The notes under the pieces are model-generated. The model searched no databases, was not told where the DNA came from, and was given only the letters and a program-made list of their open reading frames with translations. A stretch of DNA of 27,711 bases from an uncultured Eggerthella sp. (GTDB lineage: Bacteria; Actinomycetota; Coriobacteriia; Coriobacteriales; Eggerthellaceae): assembly GCA_900542265.1 (NCBI GenBank), contig UQML01000023.1, forward strand, positions 1-27,711, given 5' to 3'. Made by a program: the position numbers and the translations under genes. Numbering within the stretch: position 1 is the stretch's first letter; the number at the start of each line of letters is the position of its first letter. Shown here in pieces: positions 15,826 to 22,731 of this stretch.

Positions 15826-18183
15826 CTAGTTTTGGTATGAAGCGATTTTTGCCTCACTACGATCAACACCATGCTTAACACGATCACTTTCTTCAGCGCG
15901 TTTTGCATCATTAAAGCGATCAAGTGTACCTACCAAATATCCCGTGATACGACGAATGCGTTCAAATGGATGTCCACCATCTTCTTCGGTGCGGCCGCAT
16001 TTTGGACAATGGTCACCAATGATGCCGTTATAGCCACATTCAGGATCACGATCAACAGGATGATTTACTGATCCATAACCAATGCCGGATTCTTTCATAT
16101 AACGGATAATTGCCTCAAATGCTTCAAGGTTCTCCGTTGGATCACCATCAAGTTCAATGTAGGAAATATGTCCACCATTAGTAAGAGCGTGATAAGGAGC
16201 TTCTACTGCAATTTTATCAAAGGCATTAATATCATAGTAAACCGGTACATGAAATCCATTGGTATAGTAATCACGATCAGTAACACCTTCAATAGAACCA
16301 TAGCGCTCGCGATCCATGCGAACAAAACGACCTGAAAGCCCTTCAGCTGGTGTAGCAATCAAAGAGTAGTTCATCTTGCGTTCATTGCTGATACGATCAA
16401 CGTATCCACGCATGTGACCAATGATCTCAAGACCAAGCTTTTGGCTCTCAGGATCCTCACCATGATGGTGCCCCGTTAAGGCAACCAGTGCTTCAGCAAG
16501 ACCAATAAAGCCAACGGTCAGTGTGCCGTGCTTCAACACTTCACGCTGTTCGTCATTGCGACCCAGCTTCTCAGAGTCAATCCATACACCCTGACCCATC
16601 AAGAATGGTGCATTATAAACACGCTTGCGTGCCTGAATCTCAAAACGCTCATCAAGCTGATCGATCACCAAAGCAAGCTTAGAGTCAAGCAAATCAAAGA
16701 AGAGCTCACGATCTCCCTTGGAGCGAATTGCCAAACGAGGTAAGTTGATTGAAGTAAAGCTCAAATTACCGCGTCCTGTTGTAATCTCACGCTCAGGATC
16801 ATACACATTACCCATAACACGGGTACGACAACCCATGTATGAGATTTCAGTCTCAGGAGTACCCTTATAGTATTGCAGGTTAAAGGGTGCATCAAGGAAG
16901 CTGAAGTTGGGGAACAAACGCTTTGCAGAGCAGCGCATAGCCAAACGGAACAGATCGTAATTGGGATCTCCTGGATTATAGTTAACACCTTCCTTAACAC
17001 GGAAAATCTGTACCGGGAAGATTGGTGTCTCACCACTACCAAGACCCTGCTCAGTTGCAAGCAAGATGTTCTTGATAACCATACGACCCTCAGCAGAGGT
17101 ATCCATGCCATAGTTAATAGAAGAGAAGGGCGTTTGGGCTCCTGCACGAGAATGCATTGTGTTCAGATTGTGTACCAACGCCTCCATTGCTTGGAATGTT
17201 GCGCGATCCGTATCTGTCTTTGCTGATTTTTCAGCATATGCCAAAGCGCGCTCGATAACCTCCTCGGAAATCTCTTGCTCAGCTAGTACGTGATGAAGTT
17301 CATTGAGATAGGTTGCATCCATCACCAATTTTGCAACTTCACCCGTCTCGCCCTCAGTGCGACCCACAGCAGTCTCAGCAACTTCACGAGAATTCTCAAG
17401 TCCTGTTAAAAGGTCGAGCGCTTCTGCTAAATGCTTCTTAAACAAACGGCGATAGGTCTTTTTGACACCTAAAGCTAAACCATAGTCGAAGTCGCAGACG
17501 GACTGACCACCATGCTGATCATTTTGATTAGATTGGATGGCGATACAAGCAAGCGCTGAATAACTTGCAATATCATTAGGCTCACGCAAAACGCCATGAC
17601 CCGTAGAAAAACCACCTTTGAACAGCTTACGCAAATCAATCTGGCAGCACGTTGTTGTAAGAGTATAAAAGTCCATGTCGTGAATATGAATATCGCCTTC
17701 ACGATGAGCCTTAGCAAAACGAGGGTCAATGACGCACATCTCATAGAACTGCTTAGCAGACTCAGAACCATACTTGAGCATAGTACCCATTGCGGTATCA
17801 GCATCAATGTTTGCATTCTCACGCTTCATATCAGAATCGCTTGCTTTTGAGAACGTAATATCTTTCAAAGTCTGCACTAAACGAGAGTTGACGTCACGAA
17901 CACGATTGCGCTCTGCGCGATACAAGATATATGCTTTTGCCGTTTGACCAAAGTTAGACTCGATAAGCGCCTGCTCTACCAAATCCTGGATACCCTCAAC
18001 GGTAGGAGTTCCTTCAATTGCTCCACCCTCAAGTTTTTCCATAACAAGATTGGTGATATCTTCAGCAACAGATCGATCTTGCATAGCGCCTGATGCCTGA
18101 AATGCCTTCTCGATAGCATCAGTGATTTTGGTCTTATCAAACTCACTGGTACGACCATCACGCTTAATAATCGTTGCGATCAT
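15826..18183 (-). CDS. nrdD: Anaerobic (class III) ribonucleoside-triphosphate reductase
   Basis: NrdD reduces ribonucleoside triphosphates to dNTPs under anaerobic conditions with a glycyl radical. From the ATG at 18183 it is 785 residues; GGGAGG lies six bases upstream, so the 33 extra residues of the longer open frame (to 18282) are rejected. An ATP-cone domain covers about 1-95 (IIKRDGRTSEFDKTKI). Active-site cysteine regions are TTTCCQIDL and SYMGCRTRV. The C-terminal glycyl radical site is ITGYLVG, with G748 about 37 residues from the end. The zinc-site region CGYNGIIGDHCPKCG shows three cysteines; the position where a first CxxC cysteine would fall is Asp. NrdR-like repeats precede the gene. 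Confidence 0.97.
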   Translation of the reverse strand: MIATIIKRDGRTSEFDKTKITDAIEKAFQASGAMQDRSVAEDITNLVMEKLEGGAIEGTPTVEGIQDLVEQALIESNFGQTAKAYILYRAERNRVRDVNSRLVQTLKDITFSKASDSDMKRENANIDADTAMGTMLKYGSESAKQFYEMCVIDPRFAKAHREGDIHIHDMDFYTLTTTCCQIDLRKLFKGGFSTGHGVLREPNDIASYSALACIAIQSNQNDQHGGQSVCDFDYGLALGVKKTYRRLFKKHLAEALDLLTGLENSREVAETAVGRTEGETGEVAKLVMDATYLNELHHVLAEQEISEEVIERALAYAEKSAKTDTDRATFQAMEALVHNLNTMHSRAGAQTPFSSINYGMDTSAEGRMVIKNILLATEQGLGSGETPIFPVQIFRVKEGVNYNPGDPNYDLFRLAMRCSAKRLFPNFSFLDAPFNLQYYKGTPETEISYMGCRTRVMGNVYDPEREITTGRGNLSFTSINLPRLAIRSKGDRELFFDLLDSKLALVIDQLDERFEIQARKRVYNAPFLMGQGVWIDSEKLGRNDEQREVLKHGTLTVGFIGLAEALVALTGHHHGEDPESQKLGLEIIGHMRGYVDRISNERKMNYSLIATPAEGLSGRFVRMDRERYGSIEGVTDRDYYTNGFHVPVYYDINAFDKIAVEAPYHALTNGGHISYIELDGDPTENLEAFEAIIRYMKESGIGYGSVNHPVDRDPECGYNGIIGDHCPKCGRTEEDGGHPFERIRRITGYLVGTLDRFNDAKRAEESDRVKHGVDRSEAKIASYQN

Positions 18184-18300
18184 GAACTTCCTCCCTTTAG
18201 TGCCACAAGATGTGGACTTAATACCTGTGTTTCTACAATGGGCTTTATCGTTGTTATAACTTGATTGAACAAGGTTATGCACCGGTTTTGAACAATATCC

Positions 18301-18347
18301 ATACTATATATTGTGGTCACCGTTCTTCAGGCGCAAAGATATAGTAC
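18301..18347 (-). promoter_or_regulatory. Tandem NrdR-box-like sites upstream of nrdD
   Basis: The 16-base site 18301-18316 (atactatatattgtgg on the plus strand) matches the palindromic NrdR box ACACWATATATWGTGT at 14 of 16 positions. A second, weaker site at 18332-18347 keeps the ATATAGT half. Their starts are exactly 31 bases apart, the spacing typical of paired NrdR boxes. The weaker site covers the candidate -10. NrdR is the ATP/dATP-sensing repressor of ribonucleotide reductase genes; its own gene is not in the window. Confidence 0.7.
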
Positions 18348-18369
18348 CTGATTGCAAGGGACTTGATAA
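18341..18369 (-). promoter_or_regulatory. Candidate nrdD promoter
   Basis: On the minus strand TTATCA (18369-18364) and TACTAT (18346-18341) are separated by exactly 17 bases; each matches four of six consensus positions. The -10 falls inside the second NrdR-like site, which is where a repressor site would be expected. It implies a leader of about 150 bases before the nrdD ATG. Confidence 0.4.
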
Positions 18370-18454
18370 GAGATAAATTGGTAAACGTTTCATTTGTTTA
18401 TGATTTGCAATTTCATTCACAATCATTGAATATACGGAGATTATGCAGCTAGGC

Positions 18455-18508
18455 AAAAGAAAAGAGTTCTCCTATAGCTATCACATAAAGGGTGTATAGG
18501 AAAACTCT
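18455..18508 (-). terminator. Intrinsic terminator of the methyltransferase-like operon
   Basis: On the minus strand AGAGTT-TT-CCTATA (18508-18495) pairs with TATAGG-AG-AACTCT (18476-18463), a 14-position stem with a two-base mismatch and an 18-base loop, followed by TTTTCTTTT (18463-18455). It lies 35 bases past the stop of the 83-residue ORF and well upstream of nrdD, so it separates the two transcription units. Confidence 0.75.
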
Positions 18509-18543
18509 ATATGTTTAATACACGAGAAATGTATCAAGTGCAC

Positions 18544-18795
18544 TCAGTGAACCGCTCCGTAATAATAACCCCACCCATGAGAGGAAAGTGCGGAATTGAG
18601 TTGTCCGCAAAGACGGTCACGATCATAGGCACCAGGAGGCAAAAGCCCAACGATTTCCATCAAATCAGAATTAAGCCCAAAAGACTCTGCCTCAACAACA
18701 ATATCAAGACGCGAATGAATCATATCGCTTCGAAAAAGATACTCTACAAAATCTTGCAAAACACCGTGATCGGAACTTTGTTCAAGTCTAACCAT
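18544..18795 (-). CDS. Conserved-looking small protein of unknown function
   Basis: An 83-residue, soluble-looking protein with no membrane segment and no motif I can name. It has a helical acidic first half (VLQDFVEYLFRSD) and a C-terminal segment rich in Gly/Tyr (HGWGYYYGAVH) after LPPGAYDRDRLCGQL. The ATG at 18795 is chosen because AAAGGA lies eight bases upstream; the neighbouring ATG at 18801 would leave only two bases, and the open frame continues to 18849 without a ribosome site. It begins 57 bases after the methyltransferase-like gene and the pair is closed by one terminator, so the two are probably co-expressed. I believe similar short proteins occur in other Coriobacteriia, but cannot confirm it here. 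Confidence 0.75.
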   Translation of the reverse strand: MVRLEQSSDHGVLQDFVEYLFRSDMIHSRLDIVVEAESFGLNSDLMEIVGLLPPGAYDRDRLCGQLNSALSSHGWGYYYGAVH

Positions 18796-18852
18796 AGTCA
18801 TATTCCTTTGCTTGAGGAAAAACCACGCACCAAAGTGCTTTCGTGGCAAAAA

Positions 18853-19746
18853 TTATTGATCAGAGATTACATCAAGTCCATCCACTGTTGCATTTAAAAC
18901 TGCAGTATACGCAGGAACTGCATAACCTCCTGCTCGCATAAACTGCACGCCTGCTTGTTGTAGCGAAAGCGCAACATCAACTAGCGTTTCAGGTGCGTAA
19001 TAAGGATTATCCTCGGGAAGAGATAAAAGGTTGCGCTCGTGAAATCCTGTTTGCACTTCAACCAAAAGAGGCTTGTCGGTTGCATTACGCACGAGTGCAA
19101 CCAACTCAAGTAAAACCTCAAGACGTTCACCACTTGAAATACCAATAACATCAGCACCATACTCATCAGCAAGTGCTACCGCATCTGATAAGGCATGAGA
19201 TCCTGATAACAAAAACCCTTGTGCTGTTACATCAAACGAAATAAAAAGAGGCCCATCATAAACTGCTCGTGCTCCCATAAGGGCACATTGCGCATCATAG
19301 CCATTAGAAAAGTTAGTGAAATATAGCCCATCATATGGTTGTAGAGCTAACGCTTCGACAGCAGTTTGGTATTGTGTCTTATTCTGTTTTAAAGACACTT
19401 GACTTGATTCGTCCAAGGGAAGCTCAGTGGGTGAAACCGCCGCGATAATATGCTGCGGCTTAAACGCTGCTGCCTGAGCATATGCTGCTCCTGCAAGATC
19501 AACTGCGCGACCCTCGAAGCGTTCATGTGCCAAACGTGTTGCCGTAATTGCATTGGTCGGAGCAACAAAAACTGGAGTATGAATCACTGACTCTAGACGA
19601 TACTCCTCTTCAAGAAGCTCTGGTTCGCATAACACAACATAATCAAGCTCAGAGGCTATATCAAAATCATGCTCAGCAAAAAAACTCCTGAGCGTGGTTG
19701 AAAGCGTTAAGACATCTTTATTAAATCTCAATTGGATATCAGCCAT
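18853..19746 (-). CDS. Homocysteine S-methyltransferase-fold protein lacking zinc cysteines
   Basis: The 297-residue protein follows the homocysteine S-methyltransferase (Pfam Hcy-binding, MetH N-terminal type) barrel: APTNAITATRLAH (62-74) at the TNTFG position, an IIAAVSPTELPLD segment (100-112) at the GxxGP position, YDGLYFTNFS (138-147), FISFDVTAQGFLLSG (168-182), GADVIGISSGE (197-207), TDKPLLVEVQ (223-232) and RAGGYAVPAYTAVL (271-284). In active enzymes three cysteines (one in a GxNC segment, two in GGCCGT) bind the zinc that activates homocysteine. Here the equivalent places read GISSG and RAGGYAV, and the whole protein has only C40 and C154. Methyltransfer by the known mechanism is therefore unlikely. 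The ATG at 19746 follows AAGGA by seven bases. Confidence 0.75.
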   Translation of the reverse strand: MADIQLRFNKDVLTLSTTLRSFFAEHDFDIASELDYVVLCEPELLEEEYRLESVIHTPVFVAPTNAITATRLAHERFEGRAVDLAGAAYAQAAAFKPQHIIAAVSPTELPLDESSQVSLKQNKTQYQTAVEALALQPYDGLYFTNFSNGYDAQCALMGARAVYDGPLFISFDVTAQGFLLSGSHALSDAVALADEYGADVIGISSGERLEVLLELVALVRNATDKPLLVEVQTGFHERNLLSLPEDNPYYAPETLVDVALSLQQAGVQFMRAGGYAVPAYTAVLNATVDGLDVISDQ

Positions 19747-19804
19747 GATGTAATCCTTACGTATTTTGCACTTCTCTCAATGAATTATTGCACGATGTTA
19801 GTGT

Positions 19805-19810
19805 GTATTA
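19805..19810 (-). promoter_or_regulatory. Candidate -10 for the methyltransferase-like gene
   Basis: On the minus strand this reads TATAAT, the exact consensus, 59 bases upstream of the ATG at 19746. No strong -35 is visible at the usual distance (TTTAAA/TTAAAA at 18-19 bases is the nearest). The plus strand reads TATTATA, so the site could in principle work in either direction. Confidence 0.4.
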
Positions 19811-19832
19811 TACCGATGAGATAATCCATTTT

Positions 19833-20072
19833 TTAAACTGCCCTCCAACACAAAGGTAAACAGAATGTGATCGTTGTGTGAATGCTTTTAGGCATGAACC
19901 CGTTCACCCTTTCAATTTGCGACGCACACGTCCAAATGGCTGCAAAGCTGTTTTCAAAATGAAGCATGCTCGGTATATTACTTTCTGCAAACATTTGGTC
20001 CCCTCCCAATATTTGCTCTGCAATTTCCAAAGCAGAAACATGACACCGACATCCCCAAACATATGGTGTCAT
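19833..20072 (-). CDS. Doubtful 79-residue ORF with a strong ribosome site
   Basis: The ORF starts at an ATG preceded by AAGGAGG at five bases, nearly ideal. A second in-frame ATG at 19994 also has GGGAGGGG five bases upstream. The product has no recognisable domain; it contains five cysteines, an LEIAEQILGG segment (15-24) that resembles a double-glycine leader end, and a hydrophobic C-terminus (FCLPLCWRAV). The start codon and ribosome site both lie within inverted repeats. Against a gene: no homology known to me, unusual composition, and no processing or immunity genes nearby. It could be a leader peptide, a small secreted peptide precursor, or chance. Confidence 0.3.
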   Translation of the reverse strand: MTPYVWGCRCHVSALEIAEQILGGDQMFAESNIPSMLHFENSFAAIWTCASQIERVNGFMPKSIHTTITFCLPLCWRAV

Positions 20073-20086
20073 AACTCCCTCCTTGC

Positions 20087-20127
20087 GGGCCCATGAGATC
20101 CCCTCTCATGGGCCCCTCCTCTTTTTT
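20087..20127 (+). terminator. Strong hairpin with T-tract upstream of the dehydrogenase gene
   Basis: A perfect 12-bp stem, GGGCCCATGAGA with TCTCATGGGCCC around a five-base loop, is followed by CTCCTCTTTTTT (Ts at 20122-20127). In the plus direction it looks like an intrinsic terminator, although the T-tract starts seven bases past the stem. It would either end a short plus-strand transcript or attenuate the dehydrogenase gene 38 bases downstream. In the minus direction it lies just before the ribosome site of the 79-codon ORF. Confidence 0.55.
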
Positions 20128-20165
20128 ATGGGAGTTTTAGGGCATGCATAGATTAGGTGGCAACT

Positions 20166-21128
20166 ATGAAACAACCCCGCATAGCAATCCTTGATGCTTA
20201 TACAACAAATCCTGGTGATGTATCATGGGAGGCGCTTGAAGCATTAGGGGACGTTTTCATATATGAACGCTCATCGCTGACTGATATTGCGCCTCGTATT
20301 GCAGATATTGACATAGCCGTATCAAACAAAATTATTTGGAACAAGGAGCTCTTAGATAAAGCACCTAACTTAAAAATGATTGCTCTTCTTTCAACTGGCT
20401 ACAATGTCGTTGATCTTGAAGAGACAAAAGCTCGCGGCATTATTGTTTCTAACGTACCTGCTTATTCAACTCCGGATGTAGCACAACACACCTTTGCCCT
20501 CTTACTAGAACTTACCACCCATGTTGGAGCATACGCGCAAAGCGTGCGTAATGGAGCATGGATTACTTCTATTGATTTCACCTACCAAATTGCTCCCTTA
20601 GTTGAGCTTGCTCACAAAACATTTGGCATCATTGGTATGGGATCAATTGGTTCTTCAGTAGCTCGCATTGCTCGTGCTTTTGATATGGATGTAATGTTTT
20701 TCTCTCCGCATCCCAAGCATCGCTACGAGCGTGATCGTTGTCATCAAGTTCGGCTGGACACTCTTTTACAACACGCTGACATTGTTTCCCTTCATTGTCC
20801 TGAAACTACAGAAACACGAGGACTGGTTAATGAAGAGTTTATTGCAAAAATGAAAGATGGAGCCTATCTTCTCAATACTGCCCGCGGTGGCCTACTTGAT
20901 GAGCATGCTGTCTCTCAAGCACTACGTTCAGGAAAACTTGCTGGATTTGGCGCTGACGTTATGAGTATTGAACCTATGAAAGCAGATAACCCTCTTCGTT
21001 GTGCCCCCAACACTGTTATTACTCCTCATATTGCTTGGGCAACAAAAGAGGCGCGTGAGCGCCTCATGTCAGTCGTAGCGAGCAATATTGCTTCATTTGT
21101 TGCCGGAAATCCTGAGAATATTGTATAA
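20166..21128 (+). CDS. D-2-hydroxyacid dehydrogenase (glycerate dehydrogenase-like)
   Basis: A 320-residue member of the D-isomer-specific 2-hydroxyacid dehydrogenase family, closest in feel to glycerate dehydrogenase/hydroxypyruvate reductase. The nucleotide-binding motif is GMGSIG (157-162), and the catalytic residues are R240 (NTARGG), E269 (SIEP) and H288 (TPHIAW). At the end of the second Rossmann strand, where NAD-dependent members have Asp, it has S180 followed by PHPKHRYERDR, suggesting NADPH use (inference). The ATG at 20166 is preceded by AGGTGG at five bases; the in-frame GTG at 20157 lies inside that site and is rejected. It is the only plus-strand protein gene supported in the window and converges on galU with 24 bases between. 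Confidence 0.93.
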   Translation: MKQPRIAILDAYTTNPGDVSWEALEALGDVFIYERSSLTDIAPRIADIDIAVSNKIIWNKELLDKAPNLKMIALLSTGYNVVDLEETKARGIIVSNVPAYSTPDVAQHTFALLLELTTHVGAYAQSVRNGAWITSIDFTYQIAPLVELAHKTFGIIGMGSIGSSVARIARAFDMDVMFFSPHPKHRYERDRCHQVRLDTLLQHADIVSLHCPETTETRGLVNEEFIAKMKDGAYLLNTARGGLLDEHAVSQALRSGKLAGFGADVMSIEPMKADNPLRCAPNTVITPHIAWATKEARERLMSVVASNIASFVAGNPENIV

Positions 21129-21152
21129 CTCCTTCACACCCATACCACGTGC

Positions 21153-21965
21153 TTAAGCACGAGAACGAGCGAACAGTTTATTGTTGGTATCAAGCCAGCT
21201 TTCAACCGTACCCGTATCAAATCCATCAGCAGGATCAATAATGAGAGCGTACATATCCTCTTCTGCCAAAAGCGCATCAAGAGCATCAGTAAGCTGGATC
21301 TCTCCACCTGCACCAGGTTTAACTTCAGCAAGTAATTCCATAACACGTGGCGTTAAAAGATAACGACCAAAAATAGCAAGATTGCTTGGTGCTTGTTCTA
21401 CAGCAGGTTTTTCTACCATTGATGAGACCTTCCAAACACCTGGCTTAACCTCATCGCCTGCAATTATGCCAAATCGATTAACTTCATCTGCCTCAACAGG
21501 CATAACCGCAATAACACTTGCACCATTATGTTCATCAGAAACCTGTTTCATATCGATAAGAATCTGATTATCGGGAACAATTACATCACCGAGCAATACA
21601 AAGAAAGGCTCATCTGCTACTTCATCAGCAGCACAATGAATTGCATGACCCAGCCCCAACGGCTCATCCTGGTATACATAGGACACATGCAAGTTTCCAG
21701 CATAAGCTACTGCATCAGCAAACGAATCTTTTCCGCGACCGCGCAATTCTGCCTCTAAGGTTGGATTAGGCTCAAAATGAGCTTCAATGGACTTTTTATC
21801 ACGAGAATTGATGATAACCACTTCATCAGCAGCGCTTGCAAGACCTTCTTCTACCACATACTGAATAACCGGCTTATTCACTACCAGCAACATTTCTTTA
21901 GGTTGCGCTTTAGTACCAGGTAAAAAACGAGAACCAAGTCCTGCAGCAGGAATTAAGGCCTTCAT
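21153..21965 (-). CDS. galU: UTP-glucose-1-phosphate uridylyltransferase
   Basis: GalU makes UDP-glucose from UTP and glucose-1-phosphate, feeding cell-wall and capsular polysaccharide synthesis. The 270-residue protein opens with the nucleotidyltransferase signature PAAGLGSRFLPGTKAQPKEM (6-25): G9/G11/R13 and K19 and K23 are in place, and the usual alanine before TK is glycine (G17). Further family segments are LGLGHAIHCA, FFVLLGDVIVPD and the C-terminal GFDTGTVESWLDTN. It is slightly short, as often in actinobacterial and firmicute members. AAAGGA lies five bases before the ATG at 21965. There is little room for a promoter between the gene and the tRNA terminator 35 bases upstream, so read-through is possible. 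Confidence 0.95.
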   Translation of the reverse strand: MKALIPAAGLGSRFLPGTKAQPKEMLLVVNKPVIQYVVEEGLASAADEVVIINSRDKKSIEAHFEPNPTLEAELRGRGKDSFADAVAYAGNLHVSYVYQDEPLGLGHAIHCAADEVADEPFFVLLGDVIVPDNQILIDMKQVSDEHNGASVIAVMPVEADEVNRFGIIAGDEVKPGVWKVSSMVEKPAVEQAPSNLAIFGRYLLTPRVMELLAEVKPGAGGEIQLTDALDALLAEEDMYALIIDPADGFDTGTVESWLDTNNKLFARSRA

Positions 21966-22000
21966 GAATGTCCTTTCTCAAAAAAGTGACGTAAATACAT

Positions 22001-22047
22001 AAACAAACAAATACACCGAGATCATTATTTAAGCGATCTCGGTGTAT
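22001..22047 (-). terminator. Terminator of tRNA-Ala
   Basis: On the minus strand ATACACCGAGATC (22047-22035) and GATCTCGGTGTAT (22023-22011) form a perfect 13-bp stem with an 11-base loop, followed by TTGTTTGTTT. It starts 8 bases after the CCA end of the tRNA. The T-tract is on the minus side only, which fixes the direction. Confidence 0.88.
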
Positions 22048-22055
22048 GAAGAATC

Positions 22056-22131
22056 TGGTGGAGATGATGGGGATCGAACCCACGACCTCAGCATTGCGAA
22101 CGCTGCGCTCTCCCAACTGAGCTACATCCCC
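22056..22131 (-). tRNA. tRNA-Ala (anticodon CGC)
   Basis: A 76-base cloverleaf including an encoded CCA end (22058-22056). The acceptor stem GGGGATG/CATCTCC contains the G3-U70 wobble pair that identifies tRNA-Ala. The D-arm is GCTC-AGTTGGGA-GAGC, the anticodon arm CAGCG-TTCGCAA-TGCTG with anticodon CGC at 22098-22096 (reads GCG), and the T-arm GTGGG-TTCGATC-CCCAT. It would be a substrate of the AlaRS in this window. Confidence 0.97.
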
Positions 22132-22248
22132 AAAAAGGGTTGATTACACCTGATCCATAAACAAGTACTACTGCTTTATGTGATTAACCAGTATATCGTA
22201 CGAACTTTGTCAGATGTAACAAGACCTTAAAAGGTTGTGTAAAAGGGT

Positions 22249-22578
22249 CTAGTTAAACGATGGAAGTGACATAGAATCAAGTTCTGTGTCTTCTTCGATC
22301 TCTTCAACAAACGTACCAAAAAGAGGATCTCCGTTTTGACTCAATTCAACCGTACCAGTCAAAACATCCACATATTGATAAGATTGACGCGCTTTTGCAC
22401 CACGTTTACGCTGAACTTCCAAAATAAAGAGCTGAGGATGAACTTGGATAAGCACGCCTTCTGACTCAACAATTTTTGAACGCCCCATATTAGCGCGTAC
22501 ACGCAACTTCTGACCCACAAACTCACTTAAGGTGTCATGGATAGAATCAACAATTTGTGCCTGTTTTTCAAGATCCAT
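22249..22578 (-). CDS. veg: Veg family protein
   Basis: A 109-residue protein matching the Veg (DUF1021) domain: VGQKLRVRANMGRSKIVESEG (21-41), VHPQLFILEV (46-55) and QSYQYVDVLTGTVEL (65-79) align well with my recollection of B. subtilis Veg (86 residues), where it is a highly transcribed gene linked to biofilm gene control. The extra C-terminal tail is acidic. The ATG at 22578 is chosen because the domain begins there; the open frame back to 22641 covers the promoter candidate. The ribosome site is weak. ksgA lies 153 bases upstream, echoing the ksgA-yabG-veg neighbourhood of Bacillus. Confidence 0.88.
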   Translation of the reverse strand: MDLEKQAQIVDSIHDTLSEFVGQKLRVRANMGRSKIVESEGVLIQVHPQLFILEVQRKRGAKARQSYQYVDVLTGTVELSQNGDPLFGTFVEEIEEDTELDSMSLPSFN

Positions 22579-22631
22579 ATATCTGCTTCTTTCCACATGA
22601 CGGTAACGAAAAAGACAATAAACCAAGTGAA

Positions 22632-22637
22632 ATTTTA
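22632..22637 (-). promoter_or_regulatory. Candidate extended -10 of veg
   Basis: On the minus strand the sequence is TGTTAAAAT: TAAAAT matches five of six -10 positions and is preceded by the TGn extension. It lies 54 bases upstream of the veg ATG within the 153-base gap after ksgA. The -35 region is not convincing, as is common for extended -10 promoters. Confidence 0.45.
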
Positions 22638-22731
22638 ACACGCACTGGCACGGAAAACGCCTATTGATAGACTTAGCTTAGTTGAATGGTCACAAATACT
22701 TTGGTTTGTACTATCAATTCGTATCTTTTAG

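Larger units (their letters stand above)
18184..18543. other. Non-coding gap between nrdD and the 83-residue ORF
   Basis: About 360 bases without a supported gene. From low to high coordinate it holds the nrdD ribosome site and leader, the NrdR-like pair (18301-18347), the nrdD promoter candidate, an AT-rich stretch (about 18370-18440) in which I recognise nothing, and the terminator of the upstream minus-strand genes (18455-18508). Confidence 0.7.
19747..20165. other. 419-base structured intergenic gap
   Basis: The gap lies between the divergent methyltransferase-like gene and the D-2-hydroxyacid dehydrogenase. It holds a TATAAT element near the left end, a doubtful 79-codon minus-strand ORF (19833-20072) and, at 20040-20136, three inverted repeats: ATGACACC/GGTGTCAT (20040-20047, 20065-20072), GGGCCCATGAGA/TCTCATGGGCCC (20087-20098, 20104-20115) and an outer AACTCCC/GGGAGTT (20073-20079, 20130-20136) enclosing the second. 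I recognise no known riboswitch class. Confidence 0.6.

Noticed and set aside
18443..18499. 18-codon plus-strand ORF after GGAG, next to a hairpin, resembling a leader peptide
   Set aside because: No plus-strand gene follows to be attenuated, and the hairpin is explained as the minus-strand terminator.
19878..20096. 72-codon plus-strand ORF in the structured gap
   Set aside because: No ribosome site, basic and low-complexity composition, and it lies antisense to the better-supported minus-strand frame.
21148..21161. Perfect 14-base palindrome CGTGCTTAAGCACG at the galU stop, between convergent genes
   Set aside because: No loop and no T-tract on either strand, so not an intrinsic terminator; may be chance.
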